Part shown: positions 1 to 7,041 of the stretch, in pieces
Layout: each line of letters begins with the position of its first letter
Position numbering within the stretch: the stretch's first letter is position 1
Assembly (NCBI GenBank): GCA_903921665.1
Contig: CAIXQT010000123.1
Coordinates: forward strand, 1-11,459
DNA length: 11,459 nt
Reading direction: 5' to 3'
From: an uncultured Opitutia bacterium
GTDB lineage: Bacteria; Verrucomicrobiota; Verrucomicrobiia; Opitutales; UBA953
Notes under the pieces: generated by a model
What the model saw: the letters and a program-made list of their open reading frames with translations, nothing else
Told to the model about the DNA's origin: nothing
Database searches by the model: none
Made by a program: the position numbers and the translations under genes

Positions 1-2427
1 ACGGACGACGAGCGGCGAAAGCACGGCCTTGTCGGCTTTGCCCTCGGCCACGGCGGCGAGCAGCGCCTTGCCGCCGACGGCGTTGCCCGCGAGGGCGGCG
101 ACCGCGTCGGCCGCCTGTTCCGGGGTGAAGGACGCCAGACGTCCGAGCAGCACGCCGGGCGAAGCGTCGTCGCCGACGGTGGCGAGCGCCTGGATGAGCG
201 CGCGGCGGAAGGAAGGCGTCGTCTGCTCGGCGAACACCTGATGGATCACCGGAGCGGCGGCGCGGTCGCGGGAAGCCACGAGCACGGCAAGCGCACGCTG
301 GCGGGCCGGGAGCGGAGCCTTCCCGTCGGCGAGATGGCCGCGGTAGAAGGCGCGGCTGGCTTCGTCGCCCGCGAGGGCGTCGAGTTCGTTGAGGTTGGCG
401 AGCAGGTCAGAAGCAGCGCCTTGGCGCAGGCTGGAGACGAGCGCAGGCCAGCCTTCGGGCGCAGCGAAAGCGCCTGACTGGCGGACACCTTCGACCACGC
501 GGCCGACGAGCGTCGCGCGGCGGGCGGCATCGGTTTCCCGGGCCGCGAGCGCCAGCACCTGGGCGCGGGCGCCGGCGTCGCTCGCAAGACGACGGTAGAT
601 GAAGTCGGTCGTCCGGGGGTGGCGGCTGAGGGCGGCGAGCGCGAGGCCGCGGGCGGCGTCGGCACCGACGAGGGGCTCGATACCGTACCAGAGGAGCAGC
701 GGGATATTATGATCCTGGGCGTCCTCGGCCCGCGCGAGCAACGGCTCGGCGATGGCCGTACGCTGGGCCAGCGGCAGATAGGAGAGCGCGGAAGCAAGTT
801 CGCGGCGGACCTGCGGAGAGGGTTCGGTCTTCACGAGCGCGGCGAGGGCCGGGACGCCGGCGGTCCACTGCTGGGCGATCAGACGCACGGCCCAGGCGCG
901 GAGAGCCGGCTCGGCGTCCTGCAGGGCGGCGGCCAACGCGGCGTCGTCCAGAAGGTTGGCGGATTGCAGGACCCAGAGGGCGCGCAGACGGCGGACCGCG
1001 GGGCCGGCGGACGACAGCGTGGCGCGCAGCTGGGCGCGGGCTTCGGCGGCGATCGTCCGACCCGAAAGACCACGCTCGGCGAGCACCTTACGGGCCTGAC
1101 GGACATAAAACTCGTTGGCGTCATCGAGCGCGAGGCCGACTAGCTCGAGGTCGGTCAAGGCGGCGAGGTCGCGGGCGCGCGAGACCGGCTTACCGTAACT
1201 CACGCGATAGATACGGCCGTTGGCGCGATCCCAGATCTCCTGGTTGTTGTTATGGCAGACCTGCTTGTCCGTCCAGTCGCTGACATAGAGGGCGCCGTCC
1301 GGGCCGACGCGTTGCGACACCGGGATGAAGTGGGCATCGTTGCTGCGCAGGAAATCGTTGCCGTGACGGCCGGCGTAGCCGCTGCCCTCGGGCACGACCT
1401 GGTCGGAGACGAGGCGGTGCCCGTGCAGATTGCCGAAGATGAGCATGCCCTGATAGGCCGCCGGGAAATTATCGCCGTTGTAGATCGCCAGACCCGAGTG
1501 GGCGTGGCCGCCGCCGACGGTGTCGGTGCTTTCCGGGATCTTCGCGACGACCGGCTGGTGGATGCGGCCGCCCGCATAGTGGGCGTGGTCGGCGATCGTC
1601 TTGATATCGTCGTAGGTGAAGGGATTGAAGTGCTGGCCCGCCTGACGCTGGTAGCGAGCGCCGGGGAGGATATGATAAAGGTGCGGAATGACGCAGGCCG
1701 TGTTGAAGAATTCGCCACGGGCGTCGTAGTCGAGGCCCCAAGGATTGCTCGTGCCTTCGGCGAAGACCTCGAAGACGTGACGGGTCGGATGGAAGCGCCA
1801 GACACCCGCGTTGATCCTCACGCGTTTCTCCTCGGGCGTGCCGGGCCGGCCGACGACCGAATGGGTGAACACGCCGTGGTTGCCGTAGAGCCAGCCATCC
1901 GGCCCCCAGACGAAGCTGTTGAGCGTCTCATGCGTGTCATGGAAGCCCCAGCCGTCGAGCAGCACGACCGGCTTACCGGCCTTGTCGTCGGCGTCCTTCG
2001 GGATGAAGAGGAACTCCGGCGCAGCGCCGACCCAGACGCCGCCGTGGCCGACTTCGATGCCCGAGACCAAATTGAGTCCTTCCTTGAAGACCGTGACCTT
2101 GGCATAGGAGCCGTCCTTTTTCACGTCTTCCAAGATCAGGATGCGGTCGGCGCCGGTGCCGTCCGGGCGCTTCTTCGGATAGGACATGCCTTCCACGACC
2201 CAGAGGCGGCCGCGTTCGTCGAAGCACATCGCGATCGGCTGGACGACCTTCGGCTCACCCGCGACGAGCGAGACCTGGAAACCTTTCGGCAGGGACATCG
2301 TCTTCATGGCTTCGTCCGGCGGCTGACCGTTCTTGTAGGAGGAGGGCGCGACGCGTTCGTCCGGGCCGGGCGGGAGGACCGGGGCGGCGAAGCAGACGGA
2401 GACGAAGAAGAGCGCGAGGAATCGCAT
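1..2427 (-). CDS. PVC-type heme-binding / membrane-bound dehydrogenase family protein (3' end missing)
   Basis: The minus-strand frame opens at ATG 2427-2425 and stays open for 809 codons to base 1, so the C-terminus is outside the window. Residues 1-15 (MRFLALFFVSVCFAA) form a signal peptide, which puts the protein in the periplasm or envelope. Residues about 40-410 look like the beta-propeller of the PVC dehydrogenase N-terminal family (TIGR02604 type). Visible signatures are RLWVVEGMSYP, FHDTHE from residue 162 followed by WGPDGWLYGNHGVFTH, NPWGLDYD from residue 228, IADHAHYAGG near 276, and YVSDWTDKQVCHNNN near 384. From about 425 on, Ala/Leu/Arg-rich helices resemble HEAT repeats. Family members usually end in a CxxCH cytochrome c, not seen here because of truncation. 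Substrate is unknown; a redox role on sugars is only inferred. It is transcribed divergently from the DUF6807 gene. No Shine-Dalgarno precedes the start. Confidence 0.9.
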   Translation of the reverse strand, partial: MRFLALFFVSVCFAAPVLPPGPDERVAPSSYKNGQPPDEAMKTMSLPKGFQVSLVAGEPKVVQPIAMCFDERGRLWVVEGMSYPKKRPDGTGADRILILEDVKKDGSYAKVTVFKEGLNLVSGIEVGHGGVWVGAAPEFLFIPKDADDKAGKPVVLLDGWGFHDTHETLNSFVWGPDGWLYGNHGVFTHSVVGRPGTPEEKRVRINAGVWRFHPTRHVFEVFAEGTSNPWGLDYDARGEFFNTACVIPHLYHILPGARYQRQAGQHFNPFTYDDIKTIADHAHYAGGRIHQPVVAKIPESTDTVGGGHAHSGLAIYNGDNFPAAYQGMLIFGNLHGHRLVSDQVVPEGSGYAGRHGNDFLRSNDAHFIPVSQRVGPDGALYVSDWTDKQVCHNNNQEIWDRANGRIYRVSYGKPVSRARDLAALTDLELVGLALDDANEFYVRQARKVLAERGLSGRTIAAEARAQLRATLSSAGPAVRRLRALWVLQSANLLDDAALAAALQDAEPALRAWAVRLIAQQWTAGVPALAALVKTEPSPQVRRELASALSYLPLAQRTAIAEPLLARAEDAQDHNIPLLLWYGIEPLVGADAARGLALAALSRHPRTTDFIYRRLASDAGARAQVLALAARETDAARRATLVGRVVEGVRQSGAFAAPEGWPALVSSLRQGAASDLLANLNELDALAGDEASRAFYRGHLADGKAPLPARQRALAVLVASRDRAAAPVIHQVFAEQTTPSFRRALIQALATVGDDASPGVLLGRLASFTPEQAADAVAALAGNAVGGKALLAAVAEGKADKAVLSPLVVR

Positions 2428-2523
2428 GGCGGGGTGCAGCACGATTAGCCCTAGGCCGGACTTAAGGAAGCCGAAATCCTGATACGCAAACGCCGTTCCT
2501 TGGTTAAGTTCGCCCCTTTCAGA

Positions 2524-2551
2524 TTGGCAACCTTGGGGGCGGGGCTATGTC
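2524..2551 (+). promoter_or_regulatory. Candidate sigma70-type promoter of the DUF6807 gene
   Basis: TTGGCA (2524-2529) lies 16 bases before TATGTC (2546-2551), inside the 138-bp divergent intergenic region. The -35 box matches the consensus well, the -10 box only in its first three bases. Transcription would begin about 8 bases before the ATG at 2566, giving a near-leaderless mRNA. That would agree with the missing Shine-Dalgarno. The match is weak and could be chance. Confidence 0.3.
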
Positions 2552-2565
2552 CTAACTTCATCCCC

Positions 2566-3606
2566 ATGAAGCACCCCCTCGCCCTCCTCGCTGCGTTCGG
2601 CCAAGCCGCCGTCGCCCAGGAAGTGAAACTCGTCGAACAGAAGGACAAGTCGCAGGTCGACGTCCTCGTCGACGGCCAGCCTTTCACCTCCTACGTCTTT
2701 TCGGCCGAGCAGAAGAAGCCGATCCTTTCCCCCCTCCGCACCTCGCAGGGCAACATCTTCACCCGAGGATACCCGAACGAGAAGATCGCCGGCGAGCGCA
2801 CCGACCACCCGCACCACATCTCCTCTTGGTTCAACTACGGCGACGTCAACGGCACCGACTTCTGGAACTCCCCGCCCCCTGGCCACAGCCACAAAGGCAA
2901 GATGCCCTACGGCGCGGTGAAGCATAAGAGCATCAAGACCATCAACGGCGGCAACGGCGCCGCGACCCTCGAGGTCTCCTCGGACTGGATCATGGCCGAC
3001 GGCTCCAAGGTCCTCCAGCAGGACGAGACCCTCGTCTTCCGGGCCGCCAAGGACCTGCGCATCATCGACCGCATCATCACCCTCACCGCCCAGGAGAAGG
3101 ACGCCGTCTTCCATGACTCCAAGGAAGGCGCCATCGCGATCCGCGTGACCCGCTCCCTCGAAGAACCTTCGACCAAGCCCGAGATCTTCACCGACGCCGC
3201 CGGCATCCCGACCACCGTCGCCAAGCTCGACAATACCGGCGTCAACGGCGTCTACCTCAGCAGCGAAGGCGCCGTCGGCGAGAAAGACGCGTGGAGCACG
3301 CGCGCCAAGTGGATGACCCTCTCCGGCAACGTGAAGGGCGAAGACGTCAGCATCGGCATCTTCGACCACCCGAAGAACGTCACCTACCCGACCTACTGGC
3401 ATTGCCGCGGCTACGGCCTCTTCGCCGCCAATCCTTTCGGCGCCAAGGAATTCCCCAAGGGCAACCCGTCCAAGAAACCCCTCAACTTCACGCTCAAGGC
3501 CGGCCAGTCCGAGACCTTCCGCTTCCGCATCCTGATCCATACCGGCAAGCTGAACGCCGCGCAGACCGAAGCCCAGTATCAGCAGTTCCTGAAGGATGTG
3601 AAGTGA
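2566..3606 (+). CDS. Exported DUF6807 (PmoA-like) family protein
   Basis: A 346-residue protein. I chose ATG 2566 over an in-frame TTG at 2500 because it places a signal peptide at the N-terminus (MKHPLALLAAFGQAAVA, cleavage before Gln18). The mature part matches the DUF6807 family, formerly annotated as 'methane oxygenase PmoA'. Visible signatures are RTSQG and GYPNEK, then DHPHH at 80-84, a DSKEG motif at 184-188 followed by IAIRV, GEDVSIGIFDHPKN (up to residue 271), and YPTYWHCRGYGLFAANPFG at 274-292. The family is predicted to be a beta-sandwich and is common in Verrucomicrobiota, Planctomycetota and Bacteroidota, often near sugar-use genes. Its biochemical role is not established, and the methane oxygenase name should not be taken literally. 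The conserved His/Asp-rich motifs suggest a metal or sugar site (inference). It is divergent from the PVC heme-binding gene and has its own terminator. Confidence 0.9.
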   Translation: MKHPLALLAAFGQAAVAQEVKLVEQKDKSQVDVLVDGQPFTSYVFSAEQKKPILSPLRTSQGNIFTRGYPNEKIAGERTDHPHHISSWFNYGDVNGTDFWNSPPPGHSHKGKMPYGAVKHKSIKTINGGNGAATLEVSSDWIMADGSKVLQQDETLVFRAAKDLRIIDRIITLTAQEKDAVFHDSKEGAIAIRVTRSLEEPSTKPEIFTDAAGIPTTVAKLDNTGVNGVYLSSEGAVGEKDAWSTRAKWMTLSGNVKGEDVSIGIFDHPKNVTYPTYWHCRGYGLFAANPFGAKEFPKGNPSKKPLNFTLKAGQSETFRFRILIHTGKLNAAQTEAQYQQFLKDVK

Positions 3607-3636
3607 AGTCGGGCGAGCGAGGCTCGCCGACTTCAC
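3603..3636 (+). other. Strong hairpin overlapping the stop codon of the DUF6807 gene
   Basis: The arms are GTGAAGTCGGGCGAGC (3603-3618) and GCTCGCCGACTTCAC (3622-3636). They pair over 15 bp with one bulged G and a 3-base loop (GAG). The left arm contains the TGA stop codon (3604-3606). No T-tract follows, so it is not a classical intrinsic terminator by itself. It may protect the mRNA 3' end or act together with the terminator 26 bases downstream. Confidence 0.65.
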
Positions 3637-3661
3637 AGGGCCAGAGCTAGTTGAAACGCTG

Positions 3662-3684
3662 AAGGGGCCGCCAGGCCCCTTTTT
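3662..3684 (+). terminator. Rho-independent terminator after the DUF6807 gene
   Basis: AAGGGGCC (3662-3669) pairs with GGCCCCTT (3674-3681) across a GCCA loop, and TTTTT spans 3680-3684, followed by GTTTG. This is a GC-rich 8-bp stem with a T-tract, 56 bases after the stop codon. It separates the DUF6807 gene from the aldo/keto reductase gene. Confidence 0.85.
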
Positions 3685-3704
3685 GTTTGGGTAAGTCATA
3701 ACGA

Positions 3705-3780
3705 CAAAGGGAGACCGGAAACCGGAAAGTTTGCTGCGGCCATTATCAAGGATCCCAGCCAATCATCCGGTCTCCCTTTG
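3705..3780 (+). repeat. Family A palindromic element, copy 1 (MITE/REP-like, 76 bp)
   Basis: The element has perfect 14-bp terminal inverted repeats, CAAAGGGAGACCGG (3705-3718) and CCGGTCTCCCTTTG (3767-3780), around a 48-base core. A reverse-oriented copy lies at 11140-11212. When that copy is reverse-complemented the two align end to end, sharing AAACCGG, TGCTGCGGCCAT and GCCAATCAT inside. The core is too short to code for protein. No clear target-site duplication is visible in the flanks. The form fits a non-autonomous mobile element or REP-like palindrome (inference). No matching transposase is in the window. Confidence 0.85.
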
Positions 3781-3784
3781 AGTT

Positions 3785-3826
3785 CAGGTCCTAGCCCCAG
3801 CCCTAGTCCTGGCTCTGGCCCTAACC
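3785..3826. repeat. Degenerate tandem hexanucleotide repeat, consensus CTRGCC
   Basis: Seven consecutive six-base units can be read: CAGGTC, CTAGCC, CCAGCC, CTAGTC, CTGGCT, CTGGCC, CTAACC. The tract begins 5 bases after element A copy 1 and ends 45 bases before the aldo/keto reductase start codon. A purer, shorter version of the same unit is at 6977-6994. Function unknown. Confidence 0.6.
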
Positions 3827-3859
3827 TGTCTCGACATCCTCCCTTCCCTTGCCCGGAAT

Positions 3860-3865
3860 AGGTGA
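3860..3865 (+). promoter_or_regulatory. Shine-Dalgarno site of the aldo/keto reductase
   Basis: AGGTGA sits 6 bases before ATG 3872. It is the only clear Shine-Dalgarno in the window, and it supports this start codon. The other complete genes start without one. Confidence 0.65.
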
Positions 3866-3871
3866 ATCGCC

Positions 3872-4828
3872 ATGAAGACCCGCAAGCTCGGCAACTCCCC
3901 GCTCCACCTCACGCCCGTCGGCCTAGGCACCTGGGCCATCGGCGGTGGCGACTGGAAATTCGGCTGGGGCGCGCAGGACGACGCGCTTTCCATCCGCACG
4001 ATCCATGAGGCCATGGCCGTCGGCATCAACTGGATCGACACCGCCGCGGTCTACGGTCTCGGTCGCTCCGAAGAAGTCGTCGGTCGCGCCCTCAAGGAGA
4101 TGAAGGACCGCCCGATCCTCTCGACGAAGTGCGAACGCTGCTGGGAAGCCGACGGCACGATCGTGCCGCGTCTCAAGCGCGCGAGCGTGAAGCAGGAATG
4201 CGAAGACAGCCTGCGCCGCCTGGGCGTCGACGTCATCGACATGTACCAGATCCACTGGCCGCAGCCCGACGAGGATATCGAAGAAGGCTGGTCCGCCGTT
4301 GCCGAACTGGTGAAGGAGGGCAAGGTCCGCTACGCCGGCGTCAGCAACTTCAGCGTCGCGCAGCTCGAGCGTATCCAGCCCATCCACCGCGTCACGTTCC
4401 TGCAGCCGCCTTACAGCATGCTCAACCGCAGCATCGAGGCCGAACTCCTGCCCTACTGCGAAGCGAACGACATCGGCATCATCTCCTACAGCCCCATGCA
4501 GAAAGGCCTCCTGAGCGGCAAGGTCACGCGCGAGTGGGTCGCCGCGCTTCCGGCCGACGACCATCGCCGTGCGGACCCGCAGTTCAACGAACCCCTCCTC
4601 TCGAAGAACGTCGCCCTCACCAAGGTCCTGGCGGAGATCGCCCACCGCTACGGACGGAACTCGGCCGAACTCGCCATCGCCTGGGTCTTGCGCCAGCCGC
4701 GCGTGACCGCCGCCATCGTCGGCGCCCGTAAGCCCGGCCAGATCAAGGAAACCGTCTTCGGCGGCAAGTTCGTCATCAAGCCGGACGATCTCGCCAAGAT
4801 CGAGGAAGCCTTGATCGCCCGCGGCTGA
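3872..4828 (+). CDS. Aldo/keto reductase
   Basis: A 318-residue soluble protein without a signal peptide, of normal length for the aldo/keto reductase superfamily. These are cytoplasmic (alpha/beta)8 barrels that reduce carbonyls with NADPH. The full catalytic tetrad is visible: Asp56 and Tyr61 in NWIDTAAVYG, Lys86 in ILSTKCE, and His128 in YQIHWP. Further family marks are the opening LGNSPLHLTPVGLGTWAIGG, RRLGVDVIDMYQIH, GKVRYAGVSNFS, and the C-terminal cofactor region AIAWVLRQPRVTAAIVGARKP. The shape resembles the Tas/YajO-like sugar or aldehyde reductases, but the substrate cannot be read from sequence. The YHYH gene follows after 71 bases with no visible terminator, so co-transcription is possible. 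Codon use is GC3-rich like its neighbours. Confidence 0.95.
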   Translation: MKTRKLGNSPLHLTPVGLGTWAIGGGDWKFGWGAQDDALSIRTIHEAMAVGINWIDTAAVYGLGRSEEVVGRALKEMKDRPILSTKCERCWEADGTIVPRLKRASVKQECEDSLRRLGVDVIDMYQIHWPQPDEDIEEGWSAVAELVKEGKVRYAGVSNFSVAQLERIQPIHRVTFLQPPYSMLNRSIEAELLPYCEANDIGIISYSPMQKGLLSGKVTREWVAALPADDHRRADPQFNEPLLSKNVALTKVLAEIAHRYGRNSAELAIAWVLRQPRVTAAIVGARKPGQIKETVFGGKFVIKPDDLAKIEEALIARG

Positions 4829-4874
4829 CCCCTGTAGGCGGCGGGACTTAACGTCTCCTTAAGGTCGCTTCGGT

Positions 4875-4880
4875 TATGAT
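4875..4880 (+). promoter_or_regulatory. Possible -10 box before the YHYH gene
   Basis: TATGAT matches TATAAT at five of six positions and ends 19 bases before ATG 4900, which would give a leader of about a dozen bases. No good -35 hexamer is found at normal spacing; the nearest, TTAACG at 4848-4853, is 21 bases away. Weak evidence. Confidence 0.25.
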
Positions 4881-4899
4881 GGTAGCCTAACCCAAAGCG

Positions 4900-6738
4900 A
4901 TGCGCCCCCCTTCCGCCCTCCTCCTGCTCGCCCTGCTCGGCTGCCACGCCGCCGCGCACGCGCACCTCCCGCCGGTCGACAACCGGTACCGCACGCCGCT
5001 CGAAGCCCCCGCGCTCGTCCAGCCGACGGTAAAGTACGCGATGACCAGCACGTATCTCGCCGCCGCCCCCGGCAGCGCGCCGCTGATCGCCACGTCGTTC
5101 CAGGCCTTCGCCAAGAACGTCGACGTGCGCTGGGACGACACCTATCTTTACATCGAGGCCAAGGGGCTGCCCGACCATCCGCTGATGACCGGCATCAAGT
5201 CCTGGCAGCAGCAGGTGCCGATCCCGCAGACCTATGCCGGCGCCAACGCCTGGCGCATCCCGCTCAAGCCCGTGCCGGCCAAGGAGCCCATGTCCGCGAA
5301 GACGCACTTCATGCGCGGCGCCATCGCGCTCGCCGCCAATGGCGTGCCGATCTTTAACGCGCTGAACAACCGCGGCGACGACGCCAAGGCCTTCGGCGAG
5401 CTGGACGCCTTCGGCGGACATTGCGGCAAAGCCGACGACTACCACTACCACGACGCCCCGGTCTTCCTCGAGAAGGACATCGGCAAAGGGAAGCCCATCG
5501 CCGTGGCCCTCGATGGTTACGCAATCTACGGCTACAACGAACCCGACGGCTCCGCAGTCGGCAAACTCGACGCCTTCGGCGGCCATGAGACCAAGGTGCT
5601 CGGCTACCATTACCATGCCCAGAAGAAGTATCCGTACATCAACGGCGGCTTCCACGGGGAGGTGACCGAAGTGGACGGACAGGTCGACCCGCAGCCTTCG
5701 GCGAGCCACGTCCGCCGCGAAGGCTCAGCCTATTCCCAGAGCCCGCTCCGCGGCGCGCTGATCAAGGACTTCACCACCGACGGCAAGAAGTTCGCGCTCA
5801 ACTATACCCTCAACGGCAAGGCCCTGAGCGTGAAGTACGCCCTCAACGACGACAAGACCTGGACCTTTATCTACTCGAAAGCCGATGGGTCGACGGAGAC
5901 CGAGACCTATACGCCGAATGAGCGCGGCCCAGGCGGCGGCAAAGGCAAAGGCGGCGAAAAGGGCAAAGGCAAGGGCGAGAAAGGCAAACGCCCTCCGCCC
6001 GGGGATGGCGGCGCGATCGTGCCGACGGATCTCGAGATCACGAGCGAAGCCGCGAATGAGACCGGCCCGCCCCCTGGTGGCGAGGGCAAGGGCAAGAAGG
6101 GCAAAGGCAAGAAGGGCGACAAGCCCGGCATGGTGAAGCCGTCGATGGACGACACCATCAAGCTCAGCGTCTACGCCGACAACTGGTTCGTCCTCTACGT
6201 CAACGGTAAGCTCCGTGTCGTCGACCCTATCGACTACATGCCGCACAACGTCGTGTCCGTCGACATCCTGCCGGAGTACCCCATGACGATCGCTATCATG
6301 GGTCGCGACAACGCCGACCCGAAGACCGGCCTGGAATACGGCGACCATATCGGCGACGCCGGCCTGATCGTGAAATTTTCCGACGGCACCGTCACCAACG
6401 CGAAGTGGAAGGCCAAGAGCTTCTTCAAAGGCCCGCTCAACGGCGACGTCAAGAACCCCAAGGTCGAGCACACGCCCGTGCCGGCCAATTGGTTCGCCGT
6501 CGACTTCGATGACAGCAAATGGAGCAACGCGACTGAATTCACCGAAGGACGCGTGAACCCCAAGGAGTCCTTCATCAAGGCCAAGGAAAGTTTCGCCGGC
6601 GCAAAGTTCATCTGGGCCGAGGACCTTGACCTCGATAATACCGTGATCTTCCGCACCCGCGTCGAAGCTCCCGCAGGCACCAAGCAGAGGTGGACCACCA
6701 AGGCCGAGTTCGATCTCTCGAAGCCGTTGGGGCAGTGA
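4900..6738 (+). CDS. Secreted or lipid-anchored YHYH-domain protein with C-terminal beta-sandwich-like region
   Basis: A 612-residue exported protein. The N-terminus MRPPSALLLLALLGCHAAAHA allows either lipoprotein processing at Cys15 (LLGC lipobox) or signal peptidase I cleavage after AHA. Residues about 45-290 form the YHYH domain (Pfam 'YHYH protein' type). It carries two YHYH motifs at 181-184 and 236-239, each preceded at identical spacing by LDAFGGH (168-174 and 223-229), and the line GYAIYGYNEPDG lies between them. His clustering suggests metal binding (inference); the family's function is not established. Gly/Lys-rich low-complexity linkers run at 346-363 and 395-409, with a PPPG segment. 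Residues about 417-600 look like a beta-sandwich, with DNWFVLYVNGK and FAVDFDDSKW as in carbohydrate-binding or galactose-binding-like domains. Start ATG 4900 fits the signal peptide; no Shine-Dalgarno is visible. Confidence 0.88.
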   Translation: MRPPSALLLLALLGCHAAAHAHLPPVDNRYRTPLEAPALVQPTVKYAMTSTYLAAAPGSAPLIATSFQAFAKNVDVRWDDTYLYIEAKGLPDHPLMTGIKSWQQQVPIPQTYAGANAWRIPLKPVPAKEPMSAKTHFMRGAIALAANGVPIFNALNNRGDDAKAFGELDAFGGHCGKADDYHYHDAPVFLEKDIGKGKPIAVALDGYAIYGYNEPDGSAVGKLDAFGGHETKVLGYHYHAQKKYPYINGGFHGEVTEVDGQVDPQPSASHVRREGSAYSQSPLRGALIKDFTTDGKKFALNYTLNGKALSVKYALNDDKTWTFIYSKADGSTETETYTPNERGPGGGKGKGGEKGKGKGEKGKRPPPGDGGAIVPTDLEITSEAANETGPPPGGEGKGKKGKGKKGDKPGMVKPSMDDTIKLSVYADNWFVLYVNGKLRVVDPIDYMPHNVVSVDILPEYPMTIAIMGRDNADPKTGLEYGDHIGDAGLIVKFSDGTVTNAKWKAKSFFKGPLNGDVKNPKVEHTPVPANWFAVDFDDSKWSNATEFTEGRVNPKESFIKAKESFAGAKFIWAEDLDLDNTVIFRTRVEAPAGTKQRWTTKAEFDLSKPLGQ

Positions 6739-6741
6739 CGA

Positions 6742-6837
6742 GATAGGTGTTAGCGGTTGGCGGTTAGCGGTTGGGAAATGCCAACGATCAAAGGGGGAAC
6801 GGTTTCTATTTTTTATTCCCAACCGCTACCACCTATC
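6742..6837 (+). repeat. Composite repeat, locus 2: inverted arms (family C) around a degenerate family A core
   Basis: The left arm starts GATAGGTGTTAGCGGTTGG (6742-6760), and the right arm CCCAACCGCTACCACCTATC (6818-6837) is its reverse complement with one mismatch over the first 19 bases. The left arm continues with a direct repeat of AGCGGTT. Between the arms, CAAAGGGGGAACGG (6789-6802) matches the family A terminus at 12 of 14 positions, followed by a T-rich stretch to 6817, as if most of A had been lost. It begins 3 bases after the YHYH stop codon and could fold as one long hairpin. Element B follows directly. The whole unit recurs inverted at 10976-11252. Confidence 0.75.
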
Positions 6838-6840
6838 GTG

Positions 6841-6957
6841 GGTAGGGCGGCCATTGCCATGGCCGCCGTTCGAGTCCGCACGTTCGCATCACCGGGCAGC
6901 CTACTCGACCCTCGAATGTCCGTTCGCCCACGGACGCCACGCAGTGGCGCCCCTACC
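6841..6957 (+). repeat. Family B structured repeat, copy 1 (117 bp)
   Basis: Bounded by GGTAGGG (6841-6847) and CCCTACC (6951-6957). Three hairpins are visible: GGCGGCCAT/ATGGCCGCC with a 4-base loop at the left, GTCCG/CGGAC in the middle right, and GGACGCCAC/GTGGCGCCC at 6932-6952 (8 of 9 paired, loop GCA). The copy at 10976-11094, reverse-complemented, aligns over the full length with conserved blocks such as CCATTGCCATGGCCGCCGTT and ATCACCGGGCAG. No coding potential that fits the neighbouring genes. It resembles REP-like palindromic units or a structured RNA or DNA element (inference). Confidence 0.8.
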
Positions 6958-6976
6958 TGAGGCCATCGAACCATCC

Positions 6977-6994
6977 CTAGCCCTAGCCCTGTCC
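6977..6994. repeat. Short hexanucleotide repeat, CTAGCC type
   Basis: CTAGCC, CTAGCC, CTGTCC in tandem, the same unit as the longer degenerate tract at 3785-3826. A two-unit trace (TTAGCC CTAGGC) is also at 2445-2456. All three lie in intergenic DNA. Confidence 0.5.
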
Positions 6995-6996
6995 CT

Positions 6997-7041
6997 CTGG
7001 GCCTGCAAATGAGCGGCTTTGGCGCTCATTTGCAGGCCCAG
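6997..7041. other. Perfect 19-bp inverted repeat (hairpin) upstream of the SGNH-cytochrome gene
   Basis: CTGGGCCTGCAAATGAGCG (6997-7015) pairs without mismatch with 7023-7041 around the 7-base loop GCTTTGG. No T-tract follows on either strand, so it is not a standard intrinsic terminator. It lies 110 bases before ATG 7152 and could be an mRNA structure, a regulator site or a palindromic mobile remnant. From 7042 to 7151 I see no further confident feature: no good promoter, and an A/C-rich leader before the start codon. Confidence 0.8.

Noticed and set aside
1252..2448. A 398-codon plus-strand frame opposite the first PVC heme-binding gene
   Set aside because: It lacks recognisable motifs. 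The minus strand encodes a continuous, well-matched protein with a signal peptide across the same DNA.
2500..2565. TTG start extending the DUF6807 protein by 22 residues
   Set aside because: The extension would bury the signal peptide, and a possible promoter lies within it.
3785..3826. CRISPR array
   Set aside because: The units are six-base contiguous tandem repeats without spacers, and no cas genes are present.
3872..6738. tRNA or other small RNA genes in the gaps around the aldo/keto reductase and YHYH genes
   Set aside because: No cloverleaf with a TTC-loop consensus or other recognisable RNA fold was found there, only the palindromic repeats and terminator described.
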